NCBI RefSeq assembly: GCF_024793895.1
Contig: NZ_JANUSB010000009.1
Coordinates: forward strand, 62,001 to 126,000
Origin: Serratia sp. AKBS12
GTDB taxonomy: Bacteria > Pseudomonadota > Gammaproteobacteria > Enterobacterales > Enterobacteriaceae
DNA: 64,000 bases
Reading direction: 5' to 3'
In this document: piece by piece, positions 49,779 through 59,263 of the stretch
Position numbering within the stretch: the stretch's first letter is position 1
Layout: each line of letters opens with the position of its first letter
Translations under genes and position numbers: made by a program
The notes under the pieces: model-generated
The model's input: the letters and a program-made list of their open reading frames with translations, nothing else
What the model was told of the DNA's origin: nothing
The model's database searches: none

Positions 49779-51745
49779 TGAATAGTCCGACGTTCCTACG
49801 CCTGCGGTTTGCCTTCAAACTGAGCTTTGCCATCGTCTTTGCGCTGTTTGTCGGCTTTCACCTCAATCTGGAAACGCCGCGCTGGTCTGCCATGACCGCC
49901 GCCATCGTCGCTGCCGGGCCGGCATTTGCCGCCGGCGGCGAGCCGTTTTCCGGTGCCATTCGCCACCGCGGCTGGCTGCGCATCATCGGCACTTTCATCG
50001 GCTGTTTCGTCGGCCTGATTATTATCGTCACTACCGCGCGTGCGCCGGTGGTGATGCTGATGCTGTGCTGCGTCTGGGCCGGCTTTTGTACCTGGGTTTC
50101 CTCGCTGATTAAAGTGGAAAACTCCTACGCCTGGGGGTTGGCCGGTTATACCGCGCTGATTATCATCGTCACCGTCGCCACCAGCGAGTCGCACCTGCTG
50201 GAAGCACCGCAGTTTGCGGTCGAGCGCTGCAGCGAGATCGTGCTGGGCATCGTCAGCGCGGTGCTGGCGGATCTGATTTTTTCGCCGCGCTCGATCAAAC
50301 AGGACATTGACCGTGCGGTGGATAAACTGCTGGTGGAGCAGTACCAACTGATGCAGCTGTGCGTCAGCAATGCTGACAAAGAGGATATCGACCGTGCCTG
50401 GAGCAATCTGGTGAAGGGCACCACGGCGCTGAACGGGATGCGCAGCAGCCTGATGATGGAGTCCTCACGCTGGCAGAAGGTTGACCGGCGGGTGCGCGTG
50501 CTGCATACCCTCTCGCTGACGTTGATAACCCAGGCTTGCGAAACCTACCTGATCCTGCTCAATCACCCGGATGCGCTGAAAGAGAACATCCGCGAGCTAT
50601 TGCTGGTGCCGGCGGAAACGCCGCAGGAGATCCATAAACGGATGAAGCTGCTGCGCCAGGTGCTGACCACCAACCGTACCGATGAAACATTGCTCACCGT
50701 CTCCAGTTGGGTGGGGGCGGCGACCCGCTATCTGCTGCTGGCCAAGGGCATTCACACCAACAGCAGCGTCAGCGCGGTGGAAGAAGACGTGCTGCGCAGC
50801 GAAGTGGTGGTCAAGCCGACGTCGGCGGAAGGCCACCATGCGATGATTAACGGCTTGCGTACCTTTACCGCCACGGCGCTGGGCTGTCTGCTGTGGCTGT
50901 GGACCGGTTGGACCTCCGGCAGCGGGTTTATGGTGATTATCGCGGTGATCACCTCATTGGCGATGCGGACGCCAAACCCGCGCATGGTGGCGTTGGATTT
51001 CGTGCTCGGCATGCTGGTGGCCATCCCGCTTGGCGCGCTGTATTTCATGGTGATTATTCCGGCGACGCAGCAAAGTATCCTGCTGTTGTGCCTCAGTCTG
51101 GGACTGTTGGCGTTCTTTATCGGTATCGAAGTGCAAAAACGACGGCTGGGGTCGCTGGGGACGCTGGCCGGCACCATCAACATTCTGGTGCTGAGCAACC
51201 CGATGGAGTTTAACGTCACGCAGTTTCTGGATGCTTCGATCGGCCAGTTCCTCGGTAGCTGCGTCGGGCTGATGGTGCTGTTACTGATCCGTGACAACTC
51301 GCGCGAACGCACCGGTCGCACCCTGTTGAACCAGTTTGTCGGCAGCGCGGTATCGGCGCTGACCACCAAGGCCGCCAAACGGCGGGAAAACCACCTGCCG
51401 GCGCTGTATCAACAGCTGAACCAGCTGCTGATGATGTTCCCCAACGATATTGCCAAATATCGTCTGGCGCTGAATCTGATCATTGCGCATCAGCGCATGC
51501 AGCGCGCCGAAATCCCCGCCAGCGAAGAGCTGTCGGCGTTCCACCGGCAAATTCGCAAAACGGCCGATCGGGTGGTGAGTGCCAAGAATGACGTCAAGCG
51601 TGCCTACTATTACGATCGCTTGCTGAGCGAGATGAACGACTACCAGCAGAAACTGGTGGATAATCAGGCCCCCCTCAGCGTCACCGGGCCGGTGAAGCGG
51701 CTGGCGGATATGCTGCACCGCTATCGTCATGCCTTGATCGATTGA
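49778..51745 (+). CDS. aaeB: p-Hydroxybenzoic acid efflux pump subunit AaeB
   Basis: 655 residues. Two clusters of about five to six transmembrane helices (residues 10-165 and 365-510), each followed by a long soluble region, the layout of the FUSC/AaeB family. [20 protein letters not shown] near residue 30 and [20 protein letters not shown] near residue 380 are repeated family motifs. It is the inner-membrane pump of the AaeAB system. AaeX, AaeA and AaeB are tightly packed and surely cotranscribed. Confidence 0.96.
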   Translation: MNSPTFLRLRFAFKLSFAIVFALFVGFHLNLETPRWSAMTAAIVAAGPAFAAGGEPFSGAIRHRGWLRIIGTFIGCFVGLIIIVTTARAPVVMLMLCCVWAGFCTWVSSLIKVENSYAWGLAGYTALIIIVTVATSESHLLEAPQFAVERCSEIVLGIVSAVLADLIFSPRSIKQDIDRAVDKLLVEQYQLMQLCVSNADKEDIDRAWSNLVKGTTALNGMRSSLMMESSRWQKVDRRVRVLHTLSLTLITQACETYLILLNHPDALKENIRELLLVPAETPQEIHKRMKLLRQVLTTNRTDETLLTVSSWVGAATRYLLLAKGIHTNSSVSAVEEDVLRSEVVVKPTSAEGHHAMINGLRTFTATALGCLLWLWTGWTSGSGFMVIIAVITSLAMRTPNPRMVALDFVLGMLVAIPLGALYFMVIIPATQQSILLLCLSLGLLAFFIGIEVQKRRLGSLGTLAGTINILVLSNPMEFNVTQFLDASIGQFLGSCVGLMVLLLIRDNSRERTGRTLLNQFVGSAVSALTTKAAKRRENHLPALYQQLNQLLMMFPNDIAKYRLALNLIIAHQRMQRAEIPASEELSAFHRQIRKTADRVVSAKNDVKRAYYYDRLLSEMNDYQQKLVDNQAPLSVTGPVKRLADMLHRYRHALID

Positions 51746-51854
51746 TGCCCTCCGCTCGGACGCTGCCGCAGTAGGCCGTGTCCGCAGCTATACTGAGAGA
51801 ATGTTGTTATCTCGCGGATGCGGGAATATTCATACCCTCAGGAGGGCTGCAAGC

Positions 51855-53309
51855 ATGTCTGTAGAACAACTGACCGAGAGTGAATACTTCAATACCGGCT
51901 ATTTTGTCGCCGGACAATGGCATACCGCCAGCGAGACGTTCGATGTGCTGAACCCCGCCAATGGCGAACGGGTGGCGAAGGTCGCGAAGGCCGGCCAGCG
52001 CGAAACGCAGGCGGCGATCCGCGCCGCCAGCCAGGCATTCCCGGCCTGGCGTGATACCCCTGCAAAAACCCGTAGTGAAATTCTGCACCGCTGGTATCTG
52101 CTGATACTGGAACAGAAGGATTTTCTGGCGACACTGATGACCACCGAGCAGGGTAAACCGTTCAAAGAAGCGCAGGGCGAAGTGGACTACGCCGCCAGCT
52201 TTATCCAGTGGTTCAGCGAACAGGCCAAACGAGCCAATGGGGAAATCATTCCCCCCGCCAAGTCGGGCGCACGCATTCTGGCGACCCGTGAGCCGGTTGG
52301 TGTAGTGGCGGCGATTACGCCGTGGAACTTTCCGTTGGCGATGCTGACGCGCAAACTGGGGCCGGCGCTGGCCGCCGGCTGTACTGCCCTGATCAAGCCT
52401 GCCAGCAACACGCCGCTGTGCGCCTTTGCCTTGCTGGCGCTGGCGCATAAGGCCGGCGTACCTGCCGGGGTGCTGAACGGCGTGGCGGGGGATACCCGCG
52501 CCATCAGCGACGCCATTATGGCCAGTTCGGCGGTGCGTAAAATCACCTTTACCGGCTCCACCCACGTTGGCAAGACGCTGATGCGTAACGCGGCCGAAAC
52601 CATGAAGAAAGTGTCAATGGAACTGGGCGGCAACGCGCCGTTTATCGTGTTTGATGACGCCGATCTGGAGCTGGCGGTGCAAGGGGCGATTGCCAATAAG
52701 TTCCGTAACGCCGGACAGGTGTGCGTATGCGCCAACCGTTTCTTTGTTCAGGACGGCATTTACGATAAATTTGTCAGCCGGCTGGCGGCAGAGGTGCAAA
52801 AACTCAAGGTCGGTAATGGCATGGAGCACGACGTCGTGGTCGGGCCGTTGATCGATCGGGACGGCGTAAAGAAGGTGGAAGAGCACGTCAAGGATGCGTT
52901 GCAGCACGGCGCGCGTATCGTGGTTGGCGGTGAACGGCATCGGCTGGGTGGCAATTTCTTCCAGCCGACGGTACTGGCAGAGGCCAATGCACAGATGAAA
53001 CTGGCGCAGGAGGAAACCTTTGGTCCGGTGGCGGCCTGTTTCCGCTTTGGCAGTGAAAGCGAGGCGATCGAACGCGCCAACGATACGCCGTTTGGGCTGG
53101 CGGCCTATTTCTATACCGAGAATCTGCAGCGGGTGTTCCGCGTGTCGGCGGCGTTGGAAAGTGGCATGATTGGCATTAATGAATGTTCGGTATCGACCGA
53201 ACTGGGGCCGTTTGGCGGCGTCAAAGAGTCCGGTTTGGGGCGTGAAGGGTCGGTATTGGGTCTGGAGGAGTTCCTGGAAGTGAAAACGTTACACATCGGT
53301 AATCTTTAA
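51855..53309 (+). CDS. gabD: NAD(P)-dependent succinate-semialdehyde dehydrogenase-like aldehyde dehydrogenase
   Basis: 484 residues from ATG 51855, with AGGAGGG upstream. An aldehyde dehydrogenase with catalytic C290 in NAGQVCVCANRFF, E256 in VSMELGGNAP and the cofactor motif FTGSTHVGK. It is most like GabD (482 residues), including the second cysteine two residues after the catalytic one, a redox-switch feature of GabD-type enzymes. No gabT or gabP gene is nearby, so the physiological aldehyde is uncertain; it may be a second paralogue. It is 109 bp downstream of aaeB. Confidence 0.85.
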   Translation: MSVEQLTESEYFNTGYFVAGQWHTASETFDVLNPANGERVAKVAKAGQRETQAAIRAASQAFPAWRDTPAKTRSEILHRWYLLILEQKDFLATLMTTEQGKPFKEAQGEVDYAASFIQWFSEQAKRANGEIIPPAKSGARILATREPVGVVAAITPWNFPLAMLTRKLGPALAAGCTALIKPASNTPLCAFALLALAHKAGVPAGVLNGVAGDTRAISDAIMASSAVRKITFTGSTHVGKTLMRNAAETMKKVSMELGGNAPFIVFDDADLELAVQGAIANKFRNAGQVCVCANRFFVQDGIYDKFVSRLAAEVQKLKVGNGMEHDVVVGPLIDRDGVKKVEEHVKDALQHGARIVVGGERHRLGGNFFQPTVLAEANAQMKLAQEETFGPVAACFRFGSESEAIERANDTPFGLAAYFYTENLQRVFRVSAALESGMIGINECSVSTELGPFGGVKESGLGREGSVLGLEEFLEVKTLHIGNL

Positions 53310-53375
53310 TTCATCCAATTCAGTTATATAACTAACGTGGGGCGTATCCTGAGCCCCGGTACGACAGGGAAAGTA

Positions 53376-53828
53376 ATGAACAAGCGGATTCTGGTGGCGG
53401 TGCTGATCGCCGTGGTGATGGCCGGTTTTATCGCATTGCGCGGTAATGGCGATCGGGCGATTGGCCATGTGCCTGCGGTGGCGGCAACGGAAAGTATTGA
53501 TCAACTGACACAGCAAAAACGGGTGGTGCGCTACCTGAAGCAACACCAGCGCCTGCCGGGCTATTACATTACCAAGAAGCAGGCGCGTGAGCAGGGGTGG
53601 AATGCCGGTGACGGCAACCTGTGTTCGGTGTTGCCAGGCAAGGCGATCGGCGGCGATCGCTTTTCAAACCGTGAAGGGCGTCTGCCTGCCGCGCACCAGC
53701 GCGTCTGGCGTGAGGCGGATATCAATTATCAGTGCGGGCGGCGCGGTGCCGATCGCCTGCTGTACTCTAGTGACGGTTTGATTTTTGTTACGCGTGACCA
53801 TTACAAAAACTTCATTCGGGTGGAGTGA
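53376..53828 (+). CDS. Barnase-family ribonuclease with N-terminal membrane/secretion signal
   Basis: 150 residues from ATG 53376 (in-frame codons upstream are poor). The N-terminal MNKRILVAVLIAVVMAGFIA is a signal peptide or anchor. The rest aligns with Bacillus barnase: the N-terminal helices, PGKAIGGDRFSNREGRLP near residue 87, then READINYQCGRRGADRLLYS and DHYKNF. The catalytic E113, R127 and H142 are all present, so guanine-leaning RNase activity is predicted. The gene for a barstar inhibitor follows after 5 bp. Confidence 0.92.
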   Translation: MNKRILVAVLIAVVMAGFIALRGNGDRAIGHVPAVAATESIDQLTQQKRVVRYLKQHQRLPGYYITKKQAREQGWNAGDGNLCSVLPGKAIGGDRFSNREGRLPAAHQRVWREADINYQCGRRGADRLLYSSDGLIFVTRDHYKNFIRVE

Positions 53829-53833
53829 GTCTG

Positions 53834-54133
53834 ATGGGAAAAGTTGAATTTGATTTCAGCCAGATACCCGATCCGTCGGCTTTCTATCGGGATTTTGCCG
53901 GCAAGTTTGCATTGGGCGAAGAGTTTGGCGCCAATCTGGACGCGCTGTGGGACGTGGTGACCGGCGACATCGGTTTACCGGTCGAGATTGAGTTCGTCAA
54001 TCTCGATAACCGGCGCAAACGCCGTTTCGGTGCGATTATTCTGCTGTTTGAAGAAGCGGAGGAAGAGCTGGAAGGCAGCCTGCGTTTCAATATTCGTGAG
54101 GACAGCAGCGCGCCAGCGCACCATCAGGGATGA
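53834..54133 (+). CDS. yhcO: Barstar family ribonuclease inhibitor (YhcO-like)
   Basis: 99 residues from ATG 53834, with GGAG upstream; the in-frame GTG at 53825 is less likely. Barstar fold: VEFDFSQIPDPSAFYRDFAG at the N-terminus and FGANLDALWDVVTGDIGLP near residue 35, the helix and loop that plug the RNase active site. E. coli keeps yhcO next to the aae genes but without the adjacent RNase. Here enzyme and inhibitor form a pair, which protects the cytoplasm before secretion. Confidence 0.92.
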   Translation: MGKVEFDFSQIPDPSAFYRDFAGKFALGEEFGANLDALWDVVTGDIGLPVEIEFVNLDNRRKRRFGAIILLFEEAEEELEGSLRFNIREDSSAPAHHQG

Positions 54134-54175
54134 ACGATGATGTTCATCCCTGGATGCAGGCGGCGCTGCGGCCAC

Positions 54176-54724
54176 TCATTCGCTGGTCTCGGCCAGCTCG
54201 CGCAGATACTGGAAGATCTGGCGGTATGCTTTTGGCGGTTTATTGGCGGCCTTTTCTTTCTGGGCGTTACGCACCAGTGAGCGCAGTTGCTGCCGGTCGG
54301 CCTGCGGATACAGATCCAGAATGGCGGGTACCGCGTCATCGCCTTCTTCCACCAGGCGGTCGCGCAGCGCTTCCAGCTTGTGGAACAGCGATACCTGCTG
54401 ATTGTGGCGGTTTTTCAGCTTGTCGAGCGCGGTCTGAATCGGCTCAACGTCGCGGGCGCGCAACATTTTGCCGATCAGCTGGATCTGGCGGCGGCGGCCT
54501 TCTTTCTTGATCTTTTGCGCCAGCTCAACGGCGTTGCGCAGGTCTTCATCCAGCGGGATACGTTCCAGCGCGTTTTTCCCCAGTTCAACCAGTTCGGTTC
54601 CCAGGTCTTTCAGCGCTTCGGCGTCGCGTTTGATTTCACTTTTACTGACCCAGATAATCTCGTCATCGTCCTCGTTGTCATTGTCCGGGACATCGTCGAG
54701 CCAGTCTTCAGGCTGTTTGTTCAT
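54176..54724 (-). CDS. darP: Ribosome biogenesis factor DarP (YjgA)
   Basis: 182 residues, highly charged and almost entirely helical. An acidic N-terminus ([17 protein letters not shown]) is followed by the conserved [18 protein letters not shown] block. E. coli DarP (YjgA) binds 50S precursors and promotes peptidyl-transferase-centre maturation. It is divergent from pmbA, as in E. coli. The start ATG 54724 follows GGAGCC on the minus strand. Confidence 0.95.
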   Translation of the reverse strand: MNKQPEDWLDDVPDNDNEDDDEIIWVSKSEIKRDAEALKDLGTELVELGKNALERIPLDEDLRNAVELAQKIKKEGRRRQIQLIGKMLRARDVEPIQTALDKLKNRHNQQVSLFHKLEALRDRLVEEGDDAVPAILDLYPQADRQQLRSLVRNAQKEKAANKPPKAYRQIFQYLRELAETSE

Positions 54725-54893
54725 GGTAGGCTCCGTTAAAAAGAGGCTAATCCTAACAGGTTGCTGCCTTTATGCGAAATTCCACGCGGTTCCTGTTAGA
54801 CTCAAGGGCATTATTCATTCGATTTTGCGTGCCATTCGCGCAACCACGCCGCCACGGCACTTTTCTCAACGATTTTTTAATTATGGCAGATTG

Positions 54894-56234
54894 ATGAAAG
54901 TAGTCACTCAAGTTGCAGAACAGCGCAAGACGCTGGAACGGGCTGTTTCACAGGCTCTGGAACTGGCGGGCGCCGGTTCCGATGCGGCAGAAGTTGCCGT
55001 CACCAAAACCACCGGCATCAGTGTCAGCACTCGCTTTGGCGAGGTAGAAAACGTCGAATTCAACAGCGACGGCGCACTGGGCATCACCGTTTATCATCAG
55101 CAACGCAAGGGCAGTGCATCGTCAACCGATCTCAGCCCGGACGCCATTGCGCGTACCGTGCAGGCGGCGCTGGACATTGCGCGCTACACCTCGCCGGATC
55201 CGTACGCCGGCCCGGCGGAACGGCAGTTGCTGGCGTTCGATGCGCCGGATCTGGATCTGTTTCACCCGGCCGAGCTGGACGCCGAGCGTGGTATTGAACT
55301 GGCCGCCCGTGCCGAACAGGCGTCGCTGGCGGCGGACAAGCGCATCACCAATACCGAAGGCGGCAGCTTCAACAGCCACTATGGCATTAAAGTATTCGGC
55401 AACAGTCACGGCATGCTGCAAAGTTACTGTTCCAGCCGCCATTCGCTGTCCAGCTGCGTGATTGCCGAGCATCAGGGCGATATGGAACGCGATTATGCCT
55501 ATACCATCGGACGGGCAATGGGCGATTTGCAAAGCCCCGAGTGGGTGGGGGCGGAATGCGCCCGCCGCACGCTGTCGCGCCTGGCGCCGCGCAAATTGTC
55601 GACCATGAAGGCGCCGGTGTTGTTCGCCGCCGAAGTGGCAACAGGTCTGTTTGGCCACCTGGTGGGGGCCATTAGCGGCAGCAGCGTCTATCGCAAATCC
55701 ACCTTCCTGCTGGATTCGCTTGGCAAACAGATCCTGCCGGCCTGGCTGACCATCGAAGAGCACCCTCATTTGCTGAAAGGGCTGGCCTCGACGCCGTTTG
55801 ACAGCGAAGGCGTACGCACCCAGCGGCGCGATATCGTCAAGGACGGGGTGTTGCAGACCTGGCTACTGACCAGCTATGCGGCGCGCAAGCTGGGCATGCA
55901 CAGTACCGGCCATGCGGGGGGGATTCATAACTGGCGTATTGCCGGTCAAGGCAATGACTTTACCGCGATGCTGAAACAGCTGGGCACCGGACTGGTAGTG
56001 ACGGAACTGATGGGTCAGGGCGTTAGCGGCGTGACCGGCGATTACTCGCGTGGTGCCTCCGGCTTCTGGGTGGAAAACGGAGAAATTCAATATCCGGTCA
56101 GCGAGATTACCATTGCCGGCAACCTGAAGGACATGTTGCGCAATATCGTCAGCGTGGGCAGCGACATTGAAACCCGCAGCAATATTCAGTGTGGTTCGGT
56201 GCTGCTGCCAGAAATGAAAATCGCCGGCGAATAA
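54894..56234 (+). CDS. pmbA: Metalloprotease PmbA (TldE)
   Basis: 446 residues from ATG 54894 ([20 protein letters not shown]); a long in-frame extension upstream lies antisense to darP and is not used. The fold is as TldD but without the HEXXXH motif, as expected for the non-catalytic partner. [20 protein letters not shown] near residue 37 and [20 protein letters not shown] near residue 375 are typical. With TldD it forms the heterodimeric protease of microcin B17 maturation. Confidence 0.97.
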   Translation: MKVVTQVAEQRKTLERAVSQALELAGAGSDAAEVAVTKTTGISVSTRFGEVENVEFNSDGALGITVYHQQRKGSASSTDLSPDAIARTVQAALDIARYTSPDPYAGPAERQLLAFDAPDLDLFHPAELDAERGIELAARAEQASLAADKRITNTEGGSFNSHYGIKVFGNSHGMLQSYCSSRHSLSSCVIAEHQGDMERDYAYTIGRAMGDLQSPEWVGAECARRTLSRLAPRKLSTMKAPVLFAAEVATGLFGHLVGAISGSSVYRKSTFLLDSLGKQILPAWLTIEEHPHLLKGLASTPFDSEGVRTQRRDIVKDGVLQTWLLTSYAARKLGMHSTGHAGGIHNWRIAGQGNDFTAMLKQLGTGLVVTELMGQGVSGVTGDYSRGASGFWVENGEIQYPVSEITIAGNLKDMLRNIVSVGSDIETRSNIQCGSVLLPEMKIAGE

Positions 56235-56243
56235 CCGCGTGAC

Positions 56244-56268
56244 GGCCGGCGGGAGCCGGCCAGTTTTG
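56244..56268 (+). terminator. Terminator after pmbA
   Basis: GGCCGGC (56244-56250), GGGA loop (with one extra base), GCCGGCC (56255-56261), then AGTTTTG. Confidence 0.75.
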
Positions 56269-56373
56269 CAGGGGGTCGGCTTTATATCGTTGCTTACAAA
56301 TATTTTCTGTCGATGTTGCGGTGCGCCGATTATGTTAATTAACGGTAACTAAAACAATAACTGGAAGGTGAGC

Positions 56374-56760
56374 ATGAAGACAACACTGAAGGCGCTGGTG
56401 GCGTTGACGCTGCTGGGGGCCAGTTCGCTGGCGATGGCTGCCGATCTCGACGAAGATATGGATATCATTTCTGGTAACTACAAAACTGCGTTAAAAACCG
56501 ATTCCATCGCCACATTTAAACAAAGCCTGCAAAATATGCGCGCTGCCGCGCAGGATGCGCAAAAGGCCACGCCGCCAAAGCTGGAGAATAAAGCGCCGGA
56601 CAGTGCGGAAATGAAAGACTTCCGTCACGGTCTGGATACGCTGATCGGCCAGATTGATGGTGCGCTGGCGGCGGCTAACCAGGGCAAACTGGCCCAGGCG
56701 CAGAGCTTGGCGCAGGATTTCAAAACCACCCGCGATAGCTACCACCAAAAATACCGCTAA
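56374..56760 (+). CDS. cybC: Soluble cytochrome b562
   Basis: 128 residues from ATG 56374, with GGAAGG upstream. A signal peptide ending LAMA is followed by a 106-residue four-helix bundle. The haem-iron ligands of the family are in place: M7 of the mature chain (ADLDEDM) and the histidine in the C-terminal SYHQKYR. MRAAAQDAQKATPPKLENK is diagnostic. It is a periplasmic electron carrier of uncertain partner. Downstream of pmbA as in E. coli. Confidence 0.96.
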   Translation: MKTTLKALVALTLLGASSLAMAADLDEDMDIISGNYKTALKTDSIATFKQSLQNMRAAAQDAQKATPPKLENKAPDSAEMKDFRHGLDTLIGQIDGALAAANQGKLAQAQSLAQDFKTTRDSYHQKYR

Positions 56761-56778
56761 TTGCGCGCGCGCGGCCCG

Positions 56779-57579
56779 CTATCGACGCGGGCTGGCGCCG
56801 CTCAGGAAACTGGACGGCGTTTGCCCCAGCACCCGACGAAACATGGCGGAAAACGCTGCGCTGTTCTCATACCCCAACTCCCAGGCAATTTGCGTTACAC
56901 CCTCCCCGGCCGCCAGGCGGGACAACGCCAGCACCACGCAGGCACGCTGGCGCCATTGCGAAAAAGCCAGACCGGTTTGTGACTGAAAGAAGCGGCTGAA
57001 CGTGCGGATGCTCATATACAGCTGCTGTGCCCAGTGTTGCGGTGACAGATGAATATTCGGCTGTTGCAGGAACGATTGGCACAGCGCGTTCAGTCGACTG
57101 TCGGTGGGCAAGGGGATATGCAGTGGCAACGACGACAGACGGGCTATTTCGTGCAGTAACAGGGAGACCAGGCAGGCGTCGCGCCCTTGTAGCGCATAGT
57201 CGAGCGGCATTTCCACCGCCTCGATCAGCAACTGACGCAGCAGCGGAGAAACGCTGACCACCTGACAACCCGCACTACGCGCTGTCAGCGGCAAGGCCTC
57301 TGGCTCGATATACAGGCTGCGGGTGGTGACGCCCTGCATTTTTACCTGATGAGGCATGTGCGGCGGCAGCCAGACCGCACGCTGCGGTGGCACGATCCAG
57401 TTCCCACTGCGGGTATGGACATGCATGATGCCGGTTGCGCCATACAACAACTGGGCGCGGCGATGGCTGTGCATGGGGAGGAGATAACCCGGCGGATAGT
57501 CTCTGCCGATGGCAACCACCGGCCGTGGGAGATGATCCACTTCATCGATAGCTATGTTGCGCATGGTCCTGCGATTCAT
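56779..57579 (-). CDS. AraC family transcriptional regulator with cupin sensor domain
   Basis: 266 residues (ATG 57564 is an alternative start; both ribosome sites are weak). N-terminal cupin domain (GYLLPMHSHRRAQLLYGATG with its histidines) and a C-terminal pair of AraC HTH motifs (WAQQLYMSIRTFSRFFQSQT and VTQIAWELGYENSAAFSAMF). It resembles the NimR (YeaM) subgroup, members of which repress a divergent transporter gene. Here the divergent gene, 98 bp away, encodes a TauE/SafE permease and is its likely target. Confidence 0.9.
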   Translation of the reverse strand: MNRRTMRNIAIDEVDHLPRPVVAIGRDYPPGYLLPMHSHRRAQLLYGATGIMHVHTRSGNWIVPPQRAVWLPPHMPHQVKMQGVTTRSLYIEPEALPLTARSAGCQVVSVSPLLRQLLIEAVEMPLDYALQGRDACLVSLLLHEIARLSSLPLHIPLPTDSRLNALCQSFLQQPNIHLSPQHWAQQLYMSIRTFSRFFQSQTGLAFSQWRQRACVVLALSRLAAGEGVTQIAWELGYENSAAFSAMFRRVLGQTPSSFLSGASPRR

Positions 57580-57677
57580 ATTGGCCGAATCACCATGATA
57601 GTTGGCTTTACATCGTATGCAAGCCAGTGGCCAAGATGATTACCCTATTGCCTTTTGATGTGCGGAGGCAATGCAGC

Positions 57678-58466
57678 ATGACGGAACTGATAATTATCCT
57701 TTCTGCCGGTTTTCTGACCGGTATTACCACCATCCTGTTTGGGTTCGGCGGCGGTTTTGTGGTAGTGCCGTTTGTCTACCAGCTGATTTCCGCCTCCGGT
57801 GAGCACCCCGGTCAGGCAATGCATATCGCGGTGGCTACCTCGACGACGGTGATGATCCTCAACGCCGGCTACGCCACTTACGGGCATTGGCGCAGCGGCA
57901 GCATACTGCGGGAAACGGTTGTTCCGCTGATTTTTTTTATTGCGATCGGCGCGCTGGCAGGGGCATTGGCGGCTACCTTGATGACCGACCGCGTCATTCG
58001 CCTGCTGTTTATCGCCTATATGGTAGTCACCATCGCTGACTGCTTGTTCCACCAGGGGTTTTTACAGCGCCCGGCGCGGCGTGCGCTGTCGTCTCGCACG
58101 CACAGGTTCGGTGGGGCGCTGATCGGCTGCGTGGCGGCGATGCTTGGTGTGGGGGGCAGCGTGATGACGGTACCGCTGTTGCGGCGTCATGGCTACGAAA
58201 TGAAATATTGTGTCAGTGCAGCCAATCCGCTGTCGATCGCAGTGGCGGTGATGGGGACGGCCACATACGGTTGGCTGGGGCAGGGAAAAATCGCCGGAGC
58301 GGCCTATTTGGGCTATGTAAACCTGGTTATTCTGGCGCTGTTGGCGCTGGCCGGTACGGTGGGGATCGCCTTTGCCAAACGTGCGTTGCCGCGGATTGAC
58401 GATACGCTGCACGCGCGGATCTACGTGCTGTTGCTGATACTGGTGCTGGTGGCCATTGCCTGGTGA
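57678..58466 (+). CDS. TauE/SafE family membrane transporter
   Basis: 262 residues from ATG 57678, with GGAGG nine bases upstream. About eight transmembrane segments in two repeats: LSAGFLTGITTILFGFGGGF at the N-terminus and GCVAAMLGVGGSVMTVPLL near residue 155, the paired Gly-rich motifs of the family. Family members export sulfite, sulfoacetate or other organosulfur/organic anions. No substrate can be assigned; control by the divergent AraC-type gene is inferred. Confidence 0.88.
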   Translation: MTELIIILSAGFLTGITTILFGFGGGFVVVPFVYQLISASGEHPGQAMHIAVATSTTVMILNAGYATYGHWRSGSILRETVVPLIFFIAIGALAGALAATLMTDRVIRLLFIAYMVVTIADCLFHQGFLQRPARRALSSRTHRFGGALIGCVAAMLGVGGSVMTVPLLRRHGYEMKYCVSAANPLSIAVAVMGTATYGWLGQGKIAGAAYLGYVNLVILALLALAGTVGIAFAKRALPRIDDTLHARIYVLLLILVLVAIAW

Positions 58467-58471
58467 CATAA

Positions 58472-58492
58472 GGGGCGGCGCGTTGCCGCCCG
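58472..58492. terminator. Hairpin between the TauE/SafE gene and rnk
   Basis: GGGCGGC (58473-58479) and GCCGCCC (58485-58491) in a 32-bp convergent gap. No T-tract is present, so termination strength is uncertain. Confidence 0.45.
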
Positions 58493-58498
58493 CGCCGA

Positions 58499-58909
58499 TC
58501 AGCGGTGGTACACGCCCGCCGCTTCTGGCTGATACAGTATTTCCAGCACTTCTATTTGCGCCTGCTCCCCGCTCGGCAGCGCCCAGTCAATCTGTTTGCC
58601 GACGTGCATGCCGAGCAAGGCGGCACCCAGCGGCGCCATCACCGACAGTTGCTCACTGCTGTTTTGCAATTCAGCCGGGTAAACCAGCGTACGCACGTGC
58701 TCTTCGTTGGTATGCAAATCGCGGAAACGCACTCGGCTGTTCATGGTAACAACATGGGCCGGGATCTGGGCTGGCGGCAGGATCTCGGCCCGATCCAGTT
58801 CAGCATTCAATGCTGCAGCGACATCGGTATTGGCATAGGCCGGCTTTTCCAGCAACGCATCCAGTCGTTCCGCATCCAGCTCATTAATAGTAATGGTTGG
58901 TTTGGTCAT
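58499..58909 (-). CDS. rnk: Regulator of nucleoside diphosphate kinase, Rnk
   Basis: 136 residues, as in E. coli, from ATG 58909 ([20 protein letters not shown]), with GGAGAG upstream. An N-terminal short coiled coil and a C-terminal GreA/GreB-like FKBP domain ([20 protein letters not shown]). Rnk can bind RNA polymerase near the secondary channel but has a coiled coil too short for Gre activity; genetically it affects nucleoside diphosphate kinase levels. The frame stays open upstream to 59200 but crosses the promoter and hairpin and is not coding. Confidence 0.95.
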   Translation of the reverse strand: MTKPTITINELDAERLDALLEKPAYANTDVAAALNAELDRAEILPPAQIPAHVVTMNSRVRFRDLHTNEEHVRTLVYPAELQNSSEQLSVMAPLGAALLGMHVGKQIDWALPSGEQAQIEVLEILYQPEAAGVYHR

Positions 58910-59263
58910 TCCACTCTCCAATAGCCTCAAATAAACAACACAAAGCAACACCCCCGCGCCGTGGGGAGCGGGGGTGTTGGAAATGTCGGTTTGTTCTTCC
59001 GATAGTAGGGGGTTAGCGCAGGAAAAGAAAGAGATCCCGATCACGAACTTTTCTTCGACATAAACGCCACCGAGGCAAGCGTTCATCATGTTATCTTTTT
59101 GTATTCCAATTAACTTATTTGCAAAAGCGGCAATATGCGAAATGGATCCCAGATAATCACCCAATTTCCACTTTGAACTGGAAAAAAACGCGCTACACAC
59201 CCAATGGAACAGAGAGTAGGGTAAAGATAACAGATAAAGTGAGCGATTCGGGAGTGACTGAAA
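58910..59263. other. Divergent regulatory region of rnk and the PRD/DUF2620 operon
   Basis: 354 bp without a gene. Next to rnk lies a 12-bp perfect inverted repeat (58946-58979). A candidate rnk -10 (TACTAT on the minus strand, 59002-59007) lies upstream of that hairpin. On the operon side, an inverted repeat TTTCCA-N8-TGGAAA (59165-59184) is a possible operator about 80 bp before the PRD gene. I saw no sigma-54 -24/-12 element. Confidence 0.5.
58946..58979 (-). promoter_or_regulatory. Strong hairpin in the rnk 5' untranslated region
   Basis: CAACACCCCCGC (58946-58957) and GCGGGGGTGTTG (58968-58979) form a 12-bp perfect stem with a 10-nt loop. On the minus strand it is followed by a T-rich stretch (CTTTGTGTTGTTTATTTG), so it could act as an attenuator 37 nt before the rnk start. 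Confidence 0.6.

Noticed and set aside
54468-54893. In-frame N-terminal extension of pmbA
   Set aside because: It is antisense to darP and very serine-rich; PmbA homologues begin near ATG 54894.
58910-59200. In-frame N-terminal extension of rnk, or a leader peptide
   Set aside because: It crosses the candidate promoter and the 12-bp hairpin; Rnk is 136 residues in relatives, and no run of a single amino acid typical of attenuation leaders is present.
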